Positions 35,067 to 46,764 are shown, counted from the first letter of the stretch. The stretch is 64,000 nt of DNA from Pseudomonas sp. ANT_J12 (GCF_008370045.1 NZ_VOBN01000004.1:62001-126000), one strand, 5' to 3'. The notes: generated by a model not told the origin, from the sequence alone. Numbers and translations: made by a program.

Positions 35067-35765
35067 ATGAACGTCATCGACAAGCTGCGCGAACGCATCA
35101 GGCAAAAAGGTCTGGGCAACCTGTTCAAAGCCTTCTGGAAGCGCTACGTGTACTTTCACTGGGAGCTGTTGTGGATGGAGCGTGACCTGGTCAGTCCGGT
35201 GCCGCCGCACAAGTTGCGGCCCTATGTCGGCTTGCGCCAAGTGACCATCACCCCGGACAACGCCATCGCCTTCACCAAGCACTTTGGTGACCGCGTCGGG
35301 ACCATGGCCGAACTCGCCGCCGAAGGTCACACCGGGCACATGTACCTGGACGAGGAAAGCCACGCGGTCGCGTTCATCTGGGGCAGCACCCGCGACTACC
35401 ACGACCGGCACTATTACGGTTGCTGGTTCCCGGTCAAGCCGGGTGAGTTCTTCGAATTCGGCGGTGAAATGACCCGGGCCTATTTCGGCACCAGCCTGTC
35501 GGTGGATGTTCAAGTCGCCCTCTGGGAAGCCATGGCCGCCCAGGGTTGCAACAAAGTGGTGGACGTCTGCGAAACCCACAACATCCCGGCGCTGAAACTG
35601 CACATCCGCATGGGCTACCACGAACAGGGCCGCGTGACCCACGTGTATGGCCTGTTCGGCGGCCGCTGGCGCCTCTACCGCGAAACCCGCTACACCGGCT
35701 CGCGCCTCGACACACTGCGCAAACCGGGCCGGCCCGTGGTGGCAGGGGCGCCGGCTGGGGCCTGA
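35067..35765 (+). CDS. GNAT-like N-acetyltransferase (second copy)
   Basis: 232 residues from ATG 35067 with GGAGG 5 bases upstream; the ATG 24 bases earlier was not preferred. It is almost colinear with the copy at 32289-32978: the same MERDLVSPVPPHKLRPY, HYYGCWFPVKPGEFFEFGGE, NIPALKLHIRMGY and RETRYTGSRLD elements. The two copies are separated by two genes. A duplicated enzyme may add the same group at two positions, or one copy may have changed specificity. Last gene of the exopolysaccharide operon; REP repeats follow. Confidence 0.85.
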   Translation: MNVIDKLRERIRQKGLGNLFKAFWKRYVYFHWELLWMERDLVSPVPPHKLRPYVGLRQVTITPDNAIAFTKHFGDRVGTMAELAAEGHTGHMYLDEESHAVAFIWGSTRDYHDRHYYGCWFPVKPGEFFEFGGEMTRAYFGTSLSVDVQVALWEAMAAQGCNKVVDVCETHNIPALKLHIRMGYHEQGRVTHVYGLFGGRWRLYRETRYTGSRLDTLRKPGRPVVAGAPAGA

Positions 35766-35809
35766 ACACCATCAGCCAGTTTTAACACTCAACCTGTGCC
35801 TGGCGCCTT

Positions 35810-35875
35810 GCAGGAGCAAGGCTTGCCCGCGAAGGCGTCCCTGAGATTGCCTTCGCGAGCAAGCTTTGCTCCTAC
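35810..35875. repeat. REP palindrome pair
   Basis: CAGGAGCAAGGCTTGCCCGC with the mirrored CGCGAGCAAGCTTTGCTCCTAC: two inverted REP units of the Pseudomonas family with about 22 bases between. They lie just past the exopolysaccharide operon and may stabilise or terminate its transcript. Confidence 0.85.
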
Positions 35876-35892
35876 ATTGGTTTTGTGCCGTT

Positions 35893-36005
35893 GATCGTTC
35901 CCACGCTCCGCGTGGGAATGCAGCCCGGGACGCTCCGCGTCCCTTTCCAGAGCTGGAACGCGGAGCGTCCCTTGAGGCGTTCCCACGCAGAGCGTGGGAA
36001 CGATC
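35893..36005. repeat. Intergenic GTTCCCACGC-type inverted repeat
   Basis: Begins GATCGTTCCCACGC and ends GCGTGGGAACGATC, a long imperfect inverted repeat with an inner dyad ACGCTCCGCGTCC/GAACGCGGAGCGTC. The same element occurs twice in 54545-54657 and 55135-55247. It is a dispersed Pseudomonas intergenic repeat distinct from the REP family. Confidence 0.8.
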
Positions 36006-36014
36006 GTGAGCAAT

Positions 36015-36080
36015 GTAGGAGCAAGGCTTGCCCGCGACGGCGTCCTCGGGATTGCCTTCGCGGGCAAGCCTTGCTCCTAC
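36015..36080. repeat. REP palindrome pair
   Basis: GTAGGAGCAAGGCTTGCCCG, then its complement ending CTTGCTCCTAC: a second REP doublet, separated from the first by the GTTCCCACGC-type element. The order REP, inverted repeat, REP fills the 351-base gap between two convergent genes. Confidence 0.85.
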
Positions 36081-36116
36081 GGGGGATTGGGTACGCTGCA
36101 AACTCGGTTTAGGCAA

Positions 36117-36923
36117 TCAGCGCTTCACCGCCACCCACGTAAAACACAACGGCAACTGCGCCACCTGCCGTTCATACCGGTCATACGCCTCTTCGCGGTT
36201 GGAATGCGGGTATTCCTTGAAGTGGCTGATCTGCAACCCGGCGTCGAGGGCGGCGGTGAAGATGGCGCTCAGGGTGTGGACGAACCAGTAGGACGCGGCC
36301 GCCGGTTGTTCGACTTTGCCTTCATAGACGATCGGCTGGTGCTGCACGAACGGCTCGCTACGAAAGTACGAGCTGTCCAGGCGATACGGGTCGGCGGCTT
36401 CGGGGTCGAGCATTTCCAGGAACGGGTGGGCTTCGTAGATCACCAGTGCCCCACCCGGTTTGAGGACTTGCGCGGCGTGGCAGAAGAACTCGGCGATGTC
36501 CGGCATCCAGTTCAAGACACCTATGGTGATCAGCGCCACATCGAAACGCCCCTCAAGCGCTGTCGGTAGATGATGGATGTCGGCTTCGATGAACTCGGCC
36601 TCATGGGGCGACCGGGCCCCCAGTTCCCGGGCCTGCTCAAGAAACGCGGCGGACTGATCCACCCCCACTACCCGCCGCGCGCCCAGGGCAAACAGTGAAA
36701 GACTTTCGCGACCGTTATTGCAGCCCAGTTGCACCACGTCCTGGCCCTCGACGCCCACCTGTTCCAGCACACCGCGCAGGGTGTCATCGATGCAGCAAAA
36801 ATCAGCCTGGCTCACGGCATTGAGCACGCCCTGCCATTCGGGGCCGTCCTTGTGATGACTGGCGGAATCATTCCAGGCCTCGCGGTTACTGGCGACGGCT
36901 TGTTGTTTGGTCGGCATGTCCAT
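36117..36923 (-). CDS. SAM-dependent methyltransferase
   Basis: 268 residues. The class I fold shows DVVQLGCNNGRESLSLFALGA (motif I, near residue 62, in the form LGCNNGRE), VVGVDQSAAFLEQAR (motif post I), then FDVALITIGVLNWMPDI and LKPGGALVIYEAHPFLEM (motifs near 130 and 155). It starts at ATG 36923 with GGAG 7 bases before. The acceptor is unknown; relatives act on small molecules. It is convergent with the exopolysaccharide operon across REP repeats and not part of it. Confidence 0.87.
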   Translation of the reverse strand: MDMPTKQQAVASNREAWNDSASHHKDGPEWQGVLNAVSQADFCCIDDTLRGVLEQVGVEGQDVVQLGCNNGRESLSLFALGARRVVGVDQSAAFLEQARELGARSPHEAEFIEADIHHLPTALEGRFDVALITIGVLNWMPDIAEFFCHAAQVLKPGGALVIYEAHPFLEMLDPEAADPYRLDSSYFRSEPFVQHQPIVYEGKVEQPAAASYWFVHTLSAIFTAALDAGLQISHFKEYPHSNREEAYDRYERQVAQLPLCFTWVAVKR

Positions 36924-37100
36924 TGCGCACTCCAGATCTCGTTTTTATTGACCGGCACGAGTCTAGATCAGCGTCCGGAAAAACCACATCGGGGCTTTGT
37001 TGCGATGTTGTAATCGGACCGTCGCGAACGCGTGGCCCTACGGCAGCTATAGTTAAAGGCCTTGGGGAAATGCGGGATAACCGATTGCACAGGTGCTGCC

Positions 37101-37478
37101 ATGAAACACACGCTGTTCTTCTTAGCTGTCCTGACTGCCGCCAGCGCTGCATTCGCCGACGACAGCCCCCTGCAAACCGACAGTTCCAGCAGTGAAATGA
37201 TCTACTACGGACCCAATCAGCCCTTCGCGCATCCAGCGCCGCCGACGTTGAACACGGTGCCGCCACGCGCGTACATCCCGACCGCGCCCCAGGACTTCAT
37301 CCCCATCGCCAGCGAGCATGTGTTCTACGATTCCCGATTGCCCACTGTGGCGGATGCCAATGTGCGGGTGTTTATCCGTTCCTACGATCCGGAGCGCGGC
37401 ATCTACGTGAATGACGAAGTGCTCGACCCGTCGTGCCTGCTGGCCTGCCTCACCCGTCAGGTCCAGGCGATGCCTTGA
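37101..37478 (+). CDS. Small exported protein, unknown
   Basis: 125 residues from ATG 37101 with a clear signal peptide (about 1-19, ASA-FAD cleavage). The mature part is Pro-rich (HPAPPTLNTVPPRAYIPTAP), with two cysteines near the end (PSCLLACL) that could pair. No domain. It starts after a 177-base gap from the methyltransferase and is convergent with the next gene. Confidence 0.65.
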   Translation: MKHTLFFLAVLTAASAAFADDSPLQTDSSSSEMIYYGPNQPFAHPAPPTLNTVPPRAYIPTAPQDFIPIASEHVFYDSRLPTVADANVRVFIRSYDPERGIYVNDEVLDPSCLLACLTRQVQAMP

Positions 37479-37481
37479 GCG

Positions 37482-38024
37482 TCAGTCACAGGGCCAGGTG
37501 TGGCGCAACGCCGCGCGGCGATCGATGGCCTCGCGCAGGCGGCGTTTCTGGCTTTCCCAGACTTCGCTGTCAACCTTGTCGGCGCGCATCATGTCCAGCA
37601 CCGCTTGCTTGGCTTTGAGGTACTCGTCCCAGGCATCCTGACGCTTGAGCCGCAGGGCTTCATCGTCAGACATCTCCATGTGGCGCAGGGCCAGGGCGCA
37701 AGGATCGTCCAGCACCACCCCCAGCGTCAGTTGAATGCGATGGGGCGCACGGAATGCCGTCACCGTGTTGAGAATCGTCTGGGCGCAGGCGCAGCCCCAT
37801 TCCAGCGCTTTCACCAGCGTTGGATGGCCCTCGCGGTCGTAAAACTCCTCTGCAATCGGCACGCCATCGGCGGCATACACCCCGACGAACACCTGGGTCA
37901 CCTGCTCACGATTGAACCGGGCCTGTACGTCAATCTGCGTACCGTCCGGCAAGACCTCTTCGTGAATGCGGCCGTGTAATTGCCTGTTGCTCCAGAGCCA
38001 GTATTGCGTCCCTCTACGCCGCAT
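37482..38024 (-). CDS. Cytoplasmic protein of unknown function
   Basis: 180 residues from ATG 38024, chosen for GGAGAGG 7 bases upstream; starts at 38039 or 38189 have no ribosome site. The middle looks like a small beta-sheet domain (IDVQARFNREQVTQVFVGVYAADG) ahead of a C-terminal helix (MMRADKVDSEVWESQKRRLREAIDRR) that is conserved in shape with short Pseudomonas hypothetical proteins. No family recognised. It lies between mnxR and a small exported gene; nothing ties it to manganese oxidation. Confidence 0.7.
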   Translation of the reverse strand: MRRRGTQYWLWSNRQLHGRIHEEVLPDGTQIDVQARFNREQVTQVFVGVYAADGVPIAEEFYDREGHPTLVKALEWGCACAQTILNTVTAFRAPHRIQLTLGVVLDDPCALALRHMEMSDDEALRLKRQDAWDEYLKAKQAVLDMMRADKVDSEVWESQKRRLREAIDRRAALRHTWPCD

Positions 38025-38145
38025 AGCCCGCCTCTCCATCAAAGGGGAAAAATCAGTTAGGCACAGCCTCCGTGGATTTTCCACCGAGCGTCCCCACCTC
38101 TCGTCGTCCTCTGACAAACAACCGACCATCAGTCCATTTGCGCGC

Positions 38146-39569
38146 TTACCATTGGCGCTTGTCCGGGCGTGCCAGGCCCAGTTTTTCAATGCGGTAACGC
38201 AGCATGTCGCGACTCAAACCCAGCAGGCGCGCCGACTTGGTGACGTTCCAGTCAGTCTTGTCGAGCATCTTGCGCACCATGTCGCGCTCGACCTCCGGCA
38301 GGTTCATCGATTCGACGGGGTGGTGTGGCCGGGGTTCGATGAAGTGCGTTTCCGGCAAGACAAACGGTTCATCCACCAGGCTCTGGCACACATTCAATTG
38401 ATGGGCGCCAATGGCGTCGCTCTGGGCCAGCAACACGGTTTGCTCCAGCATGTTGCGCAACTCGCGCACGTGCCCGGCCAGGTGTAGCTGAGCAGCAACT
38501 CTTCGGCCTGGTCACTGAAATACAAGTGCGGCTTGCCATAGCGTTTGCCGTGGATCGCCAGGAAGTGCCGGGCCAACAGCAGCACGTCGGCACCCCGGGC
38601 ATGCAGGCGTGGGACCTTGATCGAGATGATGCGCAGGCGGAAGAACAGGTCGCGGCGGAACTTGCCCTGCTGGACCATTTGTTCGAGGTTGCAATTGGTG
38701 GCGCTGATCACCCGCAAATCGACTTTGCGCTCCTTCACCGAACCCACCCGGCGAATGGTCCGGTCTTCCAGCAGCTTCAGCAGTTTGGCCTGGAGCAACA
38801 GGTCCATCTCGCCGACTTCATCGAGAAACAGCGTCCCGCCGTCGGCGGCTTCCACCAGCCCGACCCGGCGGTCCTTGGCGTCAGTGAACGCGCCCTTCTC
38901 GTGGCCGAACAGCTCCGATTCCACCAGGTTGGACGGGATCGACGCGCAGTTGAATTCAATAAACGGTCCCTTGGCTCGCGGACCGTCGAAGTGCAGCGCC
39001 CGGGCCACCAATTCCTTGCCGGTGCCGGTTTCGCCTTCCACCAGCACCGGCGGCAGGTCGGTGTTGGCCATGCGGCGCTCGGCGTCGAGCAATTGGCCGA
39101 TGGTGTCTTTGAGGTAGTGCATGGGTGCCGATTCACCAATCAACGCCTGCACCCCGGACTTCTGCGCCTCGCGTTCCTGATAGAACGACAGCGTGCGTTC
39201 CATGCGGTCGGTGGCCAGGGCCTTGTCCAGCAGCAACTTGAGCTCCGGCAGCGCCACCGGTTTGGTCACGTAGTGAAACGCGCCCTCCTTCATCGCCACC
39301 ACGGCGTCTTCGACGTTGCCGTAACCGGTCATCATGATCACTTTCAGATCCGGCGCGCTGATGCGCAGCTTCTGGATCAGATCGTGACCACTCATGCCCG
39401 GCAGCGAATTGTCGGTCAGCACCACGTCCGGGACAAACGTGCCCAGCTGTTCCAGTGCGTCCTCGGCCGAGTGGCAAACCGTCACCTCGAAGTCTTTGCG
39501 CTCCAGGTAGGTCTGGATGTTCTCGGCGAGGAGTTCATCATCCTCGACCAGCAGTATGCTGTGCTCCAT
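38146..39569 (-). pseudogene. mnxR: MnxR-like sigma54 response regulator, frameshifted before the HTH domain
   Basis: The intact product would be about 474 residues. A receiver domain (phosphoacceptor Asp53 in VVLTDNSLPG, Lys103) is followed by an AAA+ domain (Walker A GETGTGKE at 179-186; GAFTDA at 226-231 in place of GAFTGA) and a Fis-type HTH. After YTWPG the frame changes: near 38471 one base is missing from the codon that should read AAC, so GNVREL becomes GTCASC and the frame runs to a stop at 38394. The rest (VRELRNMLEQTVLL…, then SARLLGLSRDMLRYRIEKLGL) is intact in another frame, down to 38146. It overlaps the mnxS2 end by 32 bases. The order matches the P. putida GB-1 regulator of Mn(II) oxidation. 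Confidence 0.85.
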
Positions 39570-41037
39570 ATTCCCCTCCCGTTGCCACTTTAAAGTTGAG
39601 ACAAACGCGGGTTCCTTCCTGCTCCTGACTGGTCAGTTCGACCGAGCCCTGGAAGCGTTCCATTATTCGTTTGACCAAGGCCAGGCCGACGCCCAAACCG
39701 CCCTGCTTGGTGGTGAAAAACGGCTTGAACACCATCTCCATCTGTTGCTGCTGTTTGTTCATGCCCTTGCCGGTATCGGTCAGGGTCATGCACAACTGCC
39801 CTGGCTGCGTCGACTCGATATCAACGCTCAGCACACCGCCCTTGGGCATGGCTTCCAGGGCATTGGCGAACAGGCTGTTGAGAATCTGTGTGAGCAGCAC
39901 TGGCTGGCTGACCACCGGCGGAAAACTTTGCGGGGTAAAACGCACCTCGACGTTCGAACGCCTGATCAGCGGGTCGAAGGCGCTCAGAGCGTCGTCGATG
40001 GCCAGCACCAGGTCCACCGATTCACTGTCGTCGCTCATCGGCCGCAACGACACCAGCAACTCCCGGACCCAGCGGGACATGCGATCGACCTGGTTGATGA
40101 TGTCGCCGATGTTCTTCTGGGCGCCCTGGCTCGCGACTTCCTGAGCCAGTTCGGCGCTGGAGCGGATGGTGGCCAGCGGGTTGCGCAAGCTGTGCGCGAC
40201 CGCCGAGGACATCTCCCCGAGGGCCACGAAGGTTTCGTTGCTGATCAGTTGTTTCTGCTGGCTCTGCAGCAGTGTCGCGGCGCGTCGCACGATCCAGAAC
40301 AGCGCCAGGTAAATCGCCGCGCCGCCAAGCAGGGTCGCGATCCAGATCGACTTGAAGCCGCGCTCAATGCGCTCCACCAGGTCAGCAGGCTCTTTGTAGA
40401 TCTCCACCATGGCGATCACTTTGCTTTTGTCGGCGTTGAACATCGGAATGTAGTTCTCGATAAACAATAGCTGCGGCTCGCGCAACAACATCTGCTCGGG
40501 GCGTTCGTCGTCGATCTTGTGGTAGCTGGAAGACACCGGCACCTTCATTTCGAAGGACTCGTCCAACTCCTCGTCGTCTTCGAAACGCATGCCAATCATC
40601 GCCGGGTTGGTCGACCAGATCACCGAGCGGTCGAGGGCAAAAACCGTGGCCAGCAAAATATCCGGCAGGTGCTCCACATGGTCGAGGAATTCGATACGGG
40701 CGGCGGCGCGGGCGCCCGGATCCACATCGGGATAAGCGTTGTCATGGCGCGGATCGAGCATTTCGCCCATGGTTCTGTTCGGATTAATCGAGGCATGGCG
40801 AATTTCGGCATCGCCGATGGCCTGAATAAACTGCGCCGTCAGCAAGGCGTCACGCTCAATACTTTCGGTGACCACAAAGCGCGTGGAGACATAGCCCAGG
40901 CCCAGCGCCACGGCGGCGATGATGAAAAAACTGGCCAGGGAAAACCAGCGCAGCAGATTGAACTGACCGCCCCAGCCCTTGCGCTCTGCTGCCGCCATAG
41001 GCGGCGCAGGTACTTTTTGTTGTTCTGATAGCTGCAT
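39538..41037 (-). CDS. mnxS2: MnxS2-like sensor histidine kinase
   Basis: 499 residues from ATG 41037 with AGGGA 8 bases upstream. TM1 is at about 28-50, a periplasmic sensor domain of about 170 residues follows, then TM2 near 225-248. The H-box is VALGEMSSAVAHSLRNPLA with His282, the N/G boxes are NALEAMPKGG, TDTGKGMN and GGLGVGLALVKRIMERFQG. It overlaps mnxR at its end. In P. putida GB-1 the mnxS1/mnxS2/mnxR genes are required for Mn(II) oxidation (established by deletion). The signal sensed is unknown. Confidence 0.9.
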   Translation of the reverse strand: MQLSEQQKVPAPPMAAAERKGWGGQFNLLRWFSLASFFIIAAVALGLGYVSTRFVVTESIERDALLTAQFIQAIGDAEIRHASINPNRTMGEMLDPRHDNAYPDVDPGARAAARIEFLDHVEHLPDILLATVFALDRSVIWSTNPAMIGMRFEDDEELDESFEMKVPVSSSYHKIDDERPEQMLLREPQLLFIENYIPMFNADKSKVIAMVEIYKEPADLVERIERGFKSIWIATLLGGAAIYLALFWIVRRAATLLQSQQKQLISNETFVALGEMSSAVAHSLRNPLATIRSSAELAQEVASQGAQKNIGDIINQVDRMSRWVRELLVSLRPMSDDSESVDLVLAIDDALSAFDPLIRRSNVEVRFTPQSFPPVVSQPVLLTQILNSLFANALEAMPKGGVLSVDIESTQPGQLCMTLTDTGKGMNKQQQQMEMVFKPFFTTKQGGLGVGLALVKRIMERFQGSVELTSQEQEGTRVCLNFKVATGGEYGAQHTAGRG

Positions 41038-41139
41038 GGGAATGTCCCTGGATGCTTGCCTCAAGCCTTTTTTAGCCGTGTCACGAACAGTGTAGGTGGC
41101 ATTGATCGTGGTCGACGGGCCAATGATGTTATTTAGCCG

Positions 41140-42176
41140 CTAGTTCATCTGCGACACCTCTGGCGCCTGCTCTGCCAAGGGTTGCTGGCGGTCGGTTTCT
41201 TCCTGCAAAAAATCGATGATCGACTGCGCGGAGTGTTCATCCAGGCGCAGGTTGGGCATCGAAATCTTGTCGAAACGCTGATACAGCTCCAATGCAACCG
41301 GGTCTTTCTCCGCGAGCATGCGGTCCGGCTCACGAATCCAGCGGTTGAGCCAGGCCGGTTCGCGCAGGCGGGTCACGCCGATCAGGTCCGGGCCGATGCT
41401 GCGCATGCCGATGCCCTGCCCGTCTTGCGGCCCCAGGCTGTGGCACGAGGCGCAACGGGTGCGGAACAGTTCTTCGCCGTTGCTCGGCGGGCGAATCTCG
41501 GGCGCATTGGCGTAGCTTTCTTCAATGCTGGGCTGTTTCCAGTTCTGCAAAGTGTTGGCCAGTTGATCGGCGAGGATCCACGGGTTCTCGAAGGGTGAGG
41601 CCTTCATCCAGCGGCCCGTTTGCTGATTGCCGACGATCAGGCTCAGGTTGTGGTCCTTGCTGCGACCGTTGTCGACGCCTTCGATAAACAGCCCGAGCTT
41701 TTTGCGCAGGTCGGTGACGTCGGCAAATTCGCCGGTGAGGAACTTCCAGCCCGGCCCGACCTTGAAACGTTGCGCATACGCCTTCAGCACCTCGGGCGTG
41801 TCGCTGAGCGGGTCGATGCTGATGGAGTAGAAGAAAATGTCCTGACCGACCCGGTCGCCGAGCAATTTCTGTACTTGGCGCAGGCGTGCGGTTTCCAGCG
41901 GACAGGAATCGCTGCACGACGTGAAGATGAAATTGATCACCACCACTTTGCCTTTGATCAGGTCATCGAAAAAATGCACTTGCTGGCCGTCCTGGTCGGT
42001 CAGCAATGTGTTGGGGAAGTAGTCGCCACCCCACGGGGTGGCGGATTCCTGCGGTGCCAGTTCATGGGCGAGCAGCACCTGACTGGCCAGCAAACAAGTG
42101 ACCAGAACCAGTATCAGGTGCATGCCCAGAGCGCGGGAGCGCGGCGTGTACAACGGCTTGTCGGCTCCCCGGCGCT

Positions 42177-42180
<4 letters not shown>
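41140..42180 (-). CDS. SCO1/SenC copper chaperone fused to cytochrome c domain
   Basis: 346 residues. An N-terminal signal or anchor segment (about 20-38) is followed by an SCO domain with the copper site C-x3-C (FTSCSDSCP, Cys89 and Cys93) and a later His in KDHNLSL near 176. A C-terminal cytochrome c domain has the heme motif CASCH near 239 and the axial-Met region KISMPNLRL near 310. SCO proteins deliver copper or handle thiols for cuproenzymes. Its start overlaps the mcoA stop by 4 bases, so it is probably a copper and electron-transfer partner for the multicopper oxidase. Confidence 0.9.
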
Positions 42181-44984
<2,804 letters not shown>

Positions 44985-45025
44985 CACCAGCCGCCTCGAA
45001 GTCGTGAAGGGGGTGATAGGTGTTT

Positions 45026-45041
45026 TGCAATTACCTCGCCA
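45026..45041 (-). promoter_or_regulatory. Sigma54 promoter of mcoA
   Basis: On the minus strand the bases read TGGCGAGGTAATTGCA, a near match to TGGCACG-N4-TTGCA with GG-N10-GC exact. It lies 42 bases before the mcoA start, just upstream of the leader. The MnxR-type activator next door is a sigma54 enhancer-binding protein, so direct activation is expected. Confidence 0.8.
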
Positions 45042-45147
45042 CACTTTGAAACAATTTACACAAAAGCATTAATACCTGAGTGAACAATGGCTTATGAACA
45101 TCACCCTGCCACTATCGGTGCAATGACTGGGCCATGACACCCGCTAA

Positions 45148-45166
45148 CGGGGAAAGTTCATCCCCG
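45148..45166. terminator. Hairpin after mnxS1
   Basis: CGGGGA (45148-45153) pairs with TCCCCG (45161-45166) just past the mnxS1 stop (45170-45172). No T-run follows, so it may be an attenuator or RNA-stability element in the mnxS1-mcoA gap rather than a full terminator. Confidence 0.35.
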
Positions 45167-45169
45167 ATT

Positions 45170-46618
45170 TCAGGGGATTAACTTGAACGACAGACGGACG
45201 CAAGTGCCCTCGCCTTCCCGGCTGCCGAGTGTCACCCCGCCACCGAAACGCTCCATGATGCGCTTGACCAGCACCAGCCCGACGCCAAGCCCGCCGGCCT
45301 TGGTGGTGAAGAACGGGCGGAAGGCCATGGTGCGCTGTTCTTCGTTCATGCCTTTGCCGGTATCGCTCAGCACCACGCACACGCCCTGGGCATCGGTCGG
45401 TTCCAGGGTGACGGTCAGCGTACCGCCCTTGTCCATGGCTTCCAGCGCATTGGCCATCAGACTGTTGAGGATCTGCGTCAGTTGTACTGGCTGGCTCAGC
45501 ACCATGGGTGTCTGTCGTGGATTGAACACTACGCTGACTTTCGCCCGGGCAATCTGCTGCTCGAACGCCGTGAGGCTGTCGTGAATCGCCGCCACCAGGT
45601 TCACCGGTTCGGGGTCGTCGTTGAGCGGGCGCAAGGATTGCAGCAATTCGCGGACCCACTTCGACATGCGATCGACCTGGCCAATGATGTCGTTGATGTT
45701 CTTGTGCGCCGGGCCGCTGTCGAATTCCAGGGCCAGCTCGGCGCTGGAACGGATGGTCGCCAAGGGGTTGCGCAGGCTGTGGGCGACCGCCGAGGACATC
45801 TCGCCGAGGGCGACAAAGGTTTCGTTGGTGATCAGTTGTTTCTGTTGTTGCGCCAGCAGGATCGCGGCGCGGCGCACGATCCAGTACAAGCCCAGGTAAA
45901 TCAGACCGCCGCCCAGCGCCGTGGCCAGCCAGATCAGCGCCAGGCCACGCTCGATGCGGCTGATCAGGTCCTTGGGTTCCTTGTAGATTTCGACCATGGC
46001 CGTGACGTTCTTGCCGTCGGCATCGAACAGCGGGATGTAGTTTTCGATAAAGATAAAGTCCGGGGGCACGACGAATTTCTGCTCCATCCGCGCCTCGTCA
46101 ACGTCGTGATAGCTGGCCGAGACCGGGACCTTGAATTCGAAGGCATGGTCCAGGTCTTCGTCGGCGTGAATTTTTGTCCCCATCAGGGCCGGGTTGGTCG
46201 ACCAGATCACCGTACGGTCGGGGGCATAGATGTTGGCCAGGATTACGTCCGGCAAGTTGGCGATGTGGTCGAGGAACTCGTCCCGGGCATTGGCCCGCGC
46301 TGCCGGATCGACGTCGGGAAAGTCCTTGTCCTGGCGCGGGTCGACCAGCTCGCCCATGGTCCGAATATGGGGGATCGCTACATGGCGCACCTCGGCCGAG
46401 GCAATCGCCTGAATGAATTGCGCGGTCAACAAGGCGTCGCGCTGCACGCTTTCGGTAATCACAAACTGCGTGGACACCGCCCCCAACGCCACCGCCACGG
46501 TGCCGATCACCGCCATGCTGATCAGCGAAAACCAGCGCAGCAGATTGAACGGCTGCTTGCGTGAGCTCAAGCGAATGTCGCCTTCCTCAGGCCGGTGCGT
46601 TGGTGCGTGCATGTTCAT
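45170..46618 (-). CDS. mnxS1: MnxS1-like sensor histidine kinase
   Basis: 482 residues from ATG 46618; further upstream codons run into REP repeats. TM1 is at about 27-49, then a periplasmic domain, then TM2 near 220-245. The H-box has His280 in VALGEMSSAVAHSLRNPLA, with N/G boxes NALEAMDKGG, SDTGKGMN and GGLGVGLVLVKRIMERFGG. It is a close paralog of mnxS2, sharing the periplasmic features (VSTQFVITESVQRDALLTAQFIQAI and a DRTVIWSTNPALMG stretch). In P. putida GB-1 both kinases and MnxR are needed for Mn(II) oxidation. Confidence 0.9.
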   Translation of the reverse strand: MNMHAPTHRPEEGDIRLSSRKQPFNLLRWFSLISMAVIGTVAVALGAVSTQFVITESVQRDALLTAQFIQAIASAEVRHVAIPHIRTMGELVDPRQDKDFPDVDPAARANARDEFLDHIANLPDVILANIYAPDRTVIWSTNPALMGTKIHADEDLDHAFEFKVPVSASYHDVDEARMEQKFVVPPDFIFIENYIPLFDADGKNVTAMVEIYKEPKDLISRIERGLALIWLATALGGGLIYLGLYWIVRRAAILLAQQQKQLITNETFVALGEMSSAVAHSLRNPLATIRSSAELALEFDSGPAHKNINDIIGQVDRMSKWVRELLQSLRPLNDDPEPVNLVAAIHDSLTAFEQQIARAKVSVVFNPRQTPMVLSQPVQLTQILNSLMANALEAMDKGGTLTVTLEPTDAQGVCVVLSDTGKGMNEEQRTMAFRPFFTTKAGGLGVGLVLVKRIMERFGGGVTLGSREGEGTCVRLSFKLIP

Positions 46619-46638
46619 GGGCGATGATCCAGGCGATT

Positions 46639-46658
46639 CCCCTATAGAGGGGGTATAG
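46639..46658. promoter_or_regulatory. CsoR/RcnR-like operator candidate upstream of mnxS1
   Basis: CCCCTATAGAGGGGGTATAG is an interrupted dyad with the C-tract, AT-centre and G-tract layout seen in operators of the CsoR/RcnR/CstR family of copper-, nickel- and sulfide-sensing repressors. It lies 20-40 bases upstream of the mnxS1 start. No such repressor gene is in the window. TAGAGGGGGTAT recurs at 48325-48336. Tentative. Confidence 0.3.
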
Positions 46659-46740
46659 CCCAGTGTTTGGGGTTTGACCCAATGCAAGCAAGCTAAGCAA
46701 ATGCTGGGCGCTCGCGGAGCACCAGCCCGACGCCATCCCC

Positions 46741-46764
46741 GTAGGAGCGAGGCTTGCCCGCGAA
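46741..46764. repeat. Single REP unit
   Basis: GTAGGAGCGAGGCTTGCCCG with its GCGA continuation: one REP half. A second and third unit follow at 46804-46893. Confidence 0.8.

Noticed and set aside
35766..36116. CRISPR-like repeat pattern after the exopolysaccharide operon
   Set aside because: The units are inverted REP palindromes and one dyad element, not regularly spaced direct repeats; no cas genes are near.
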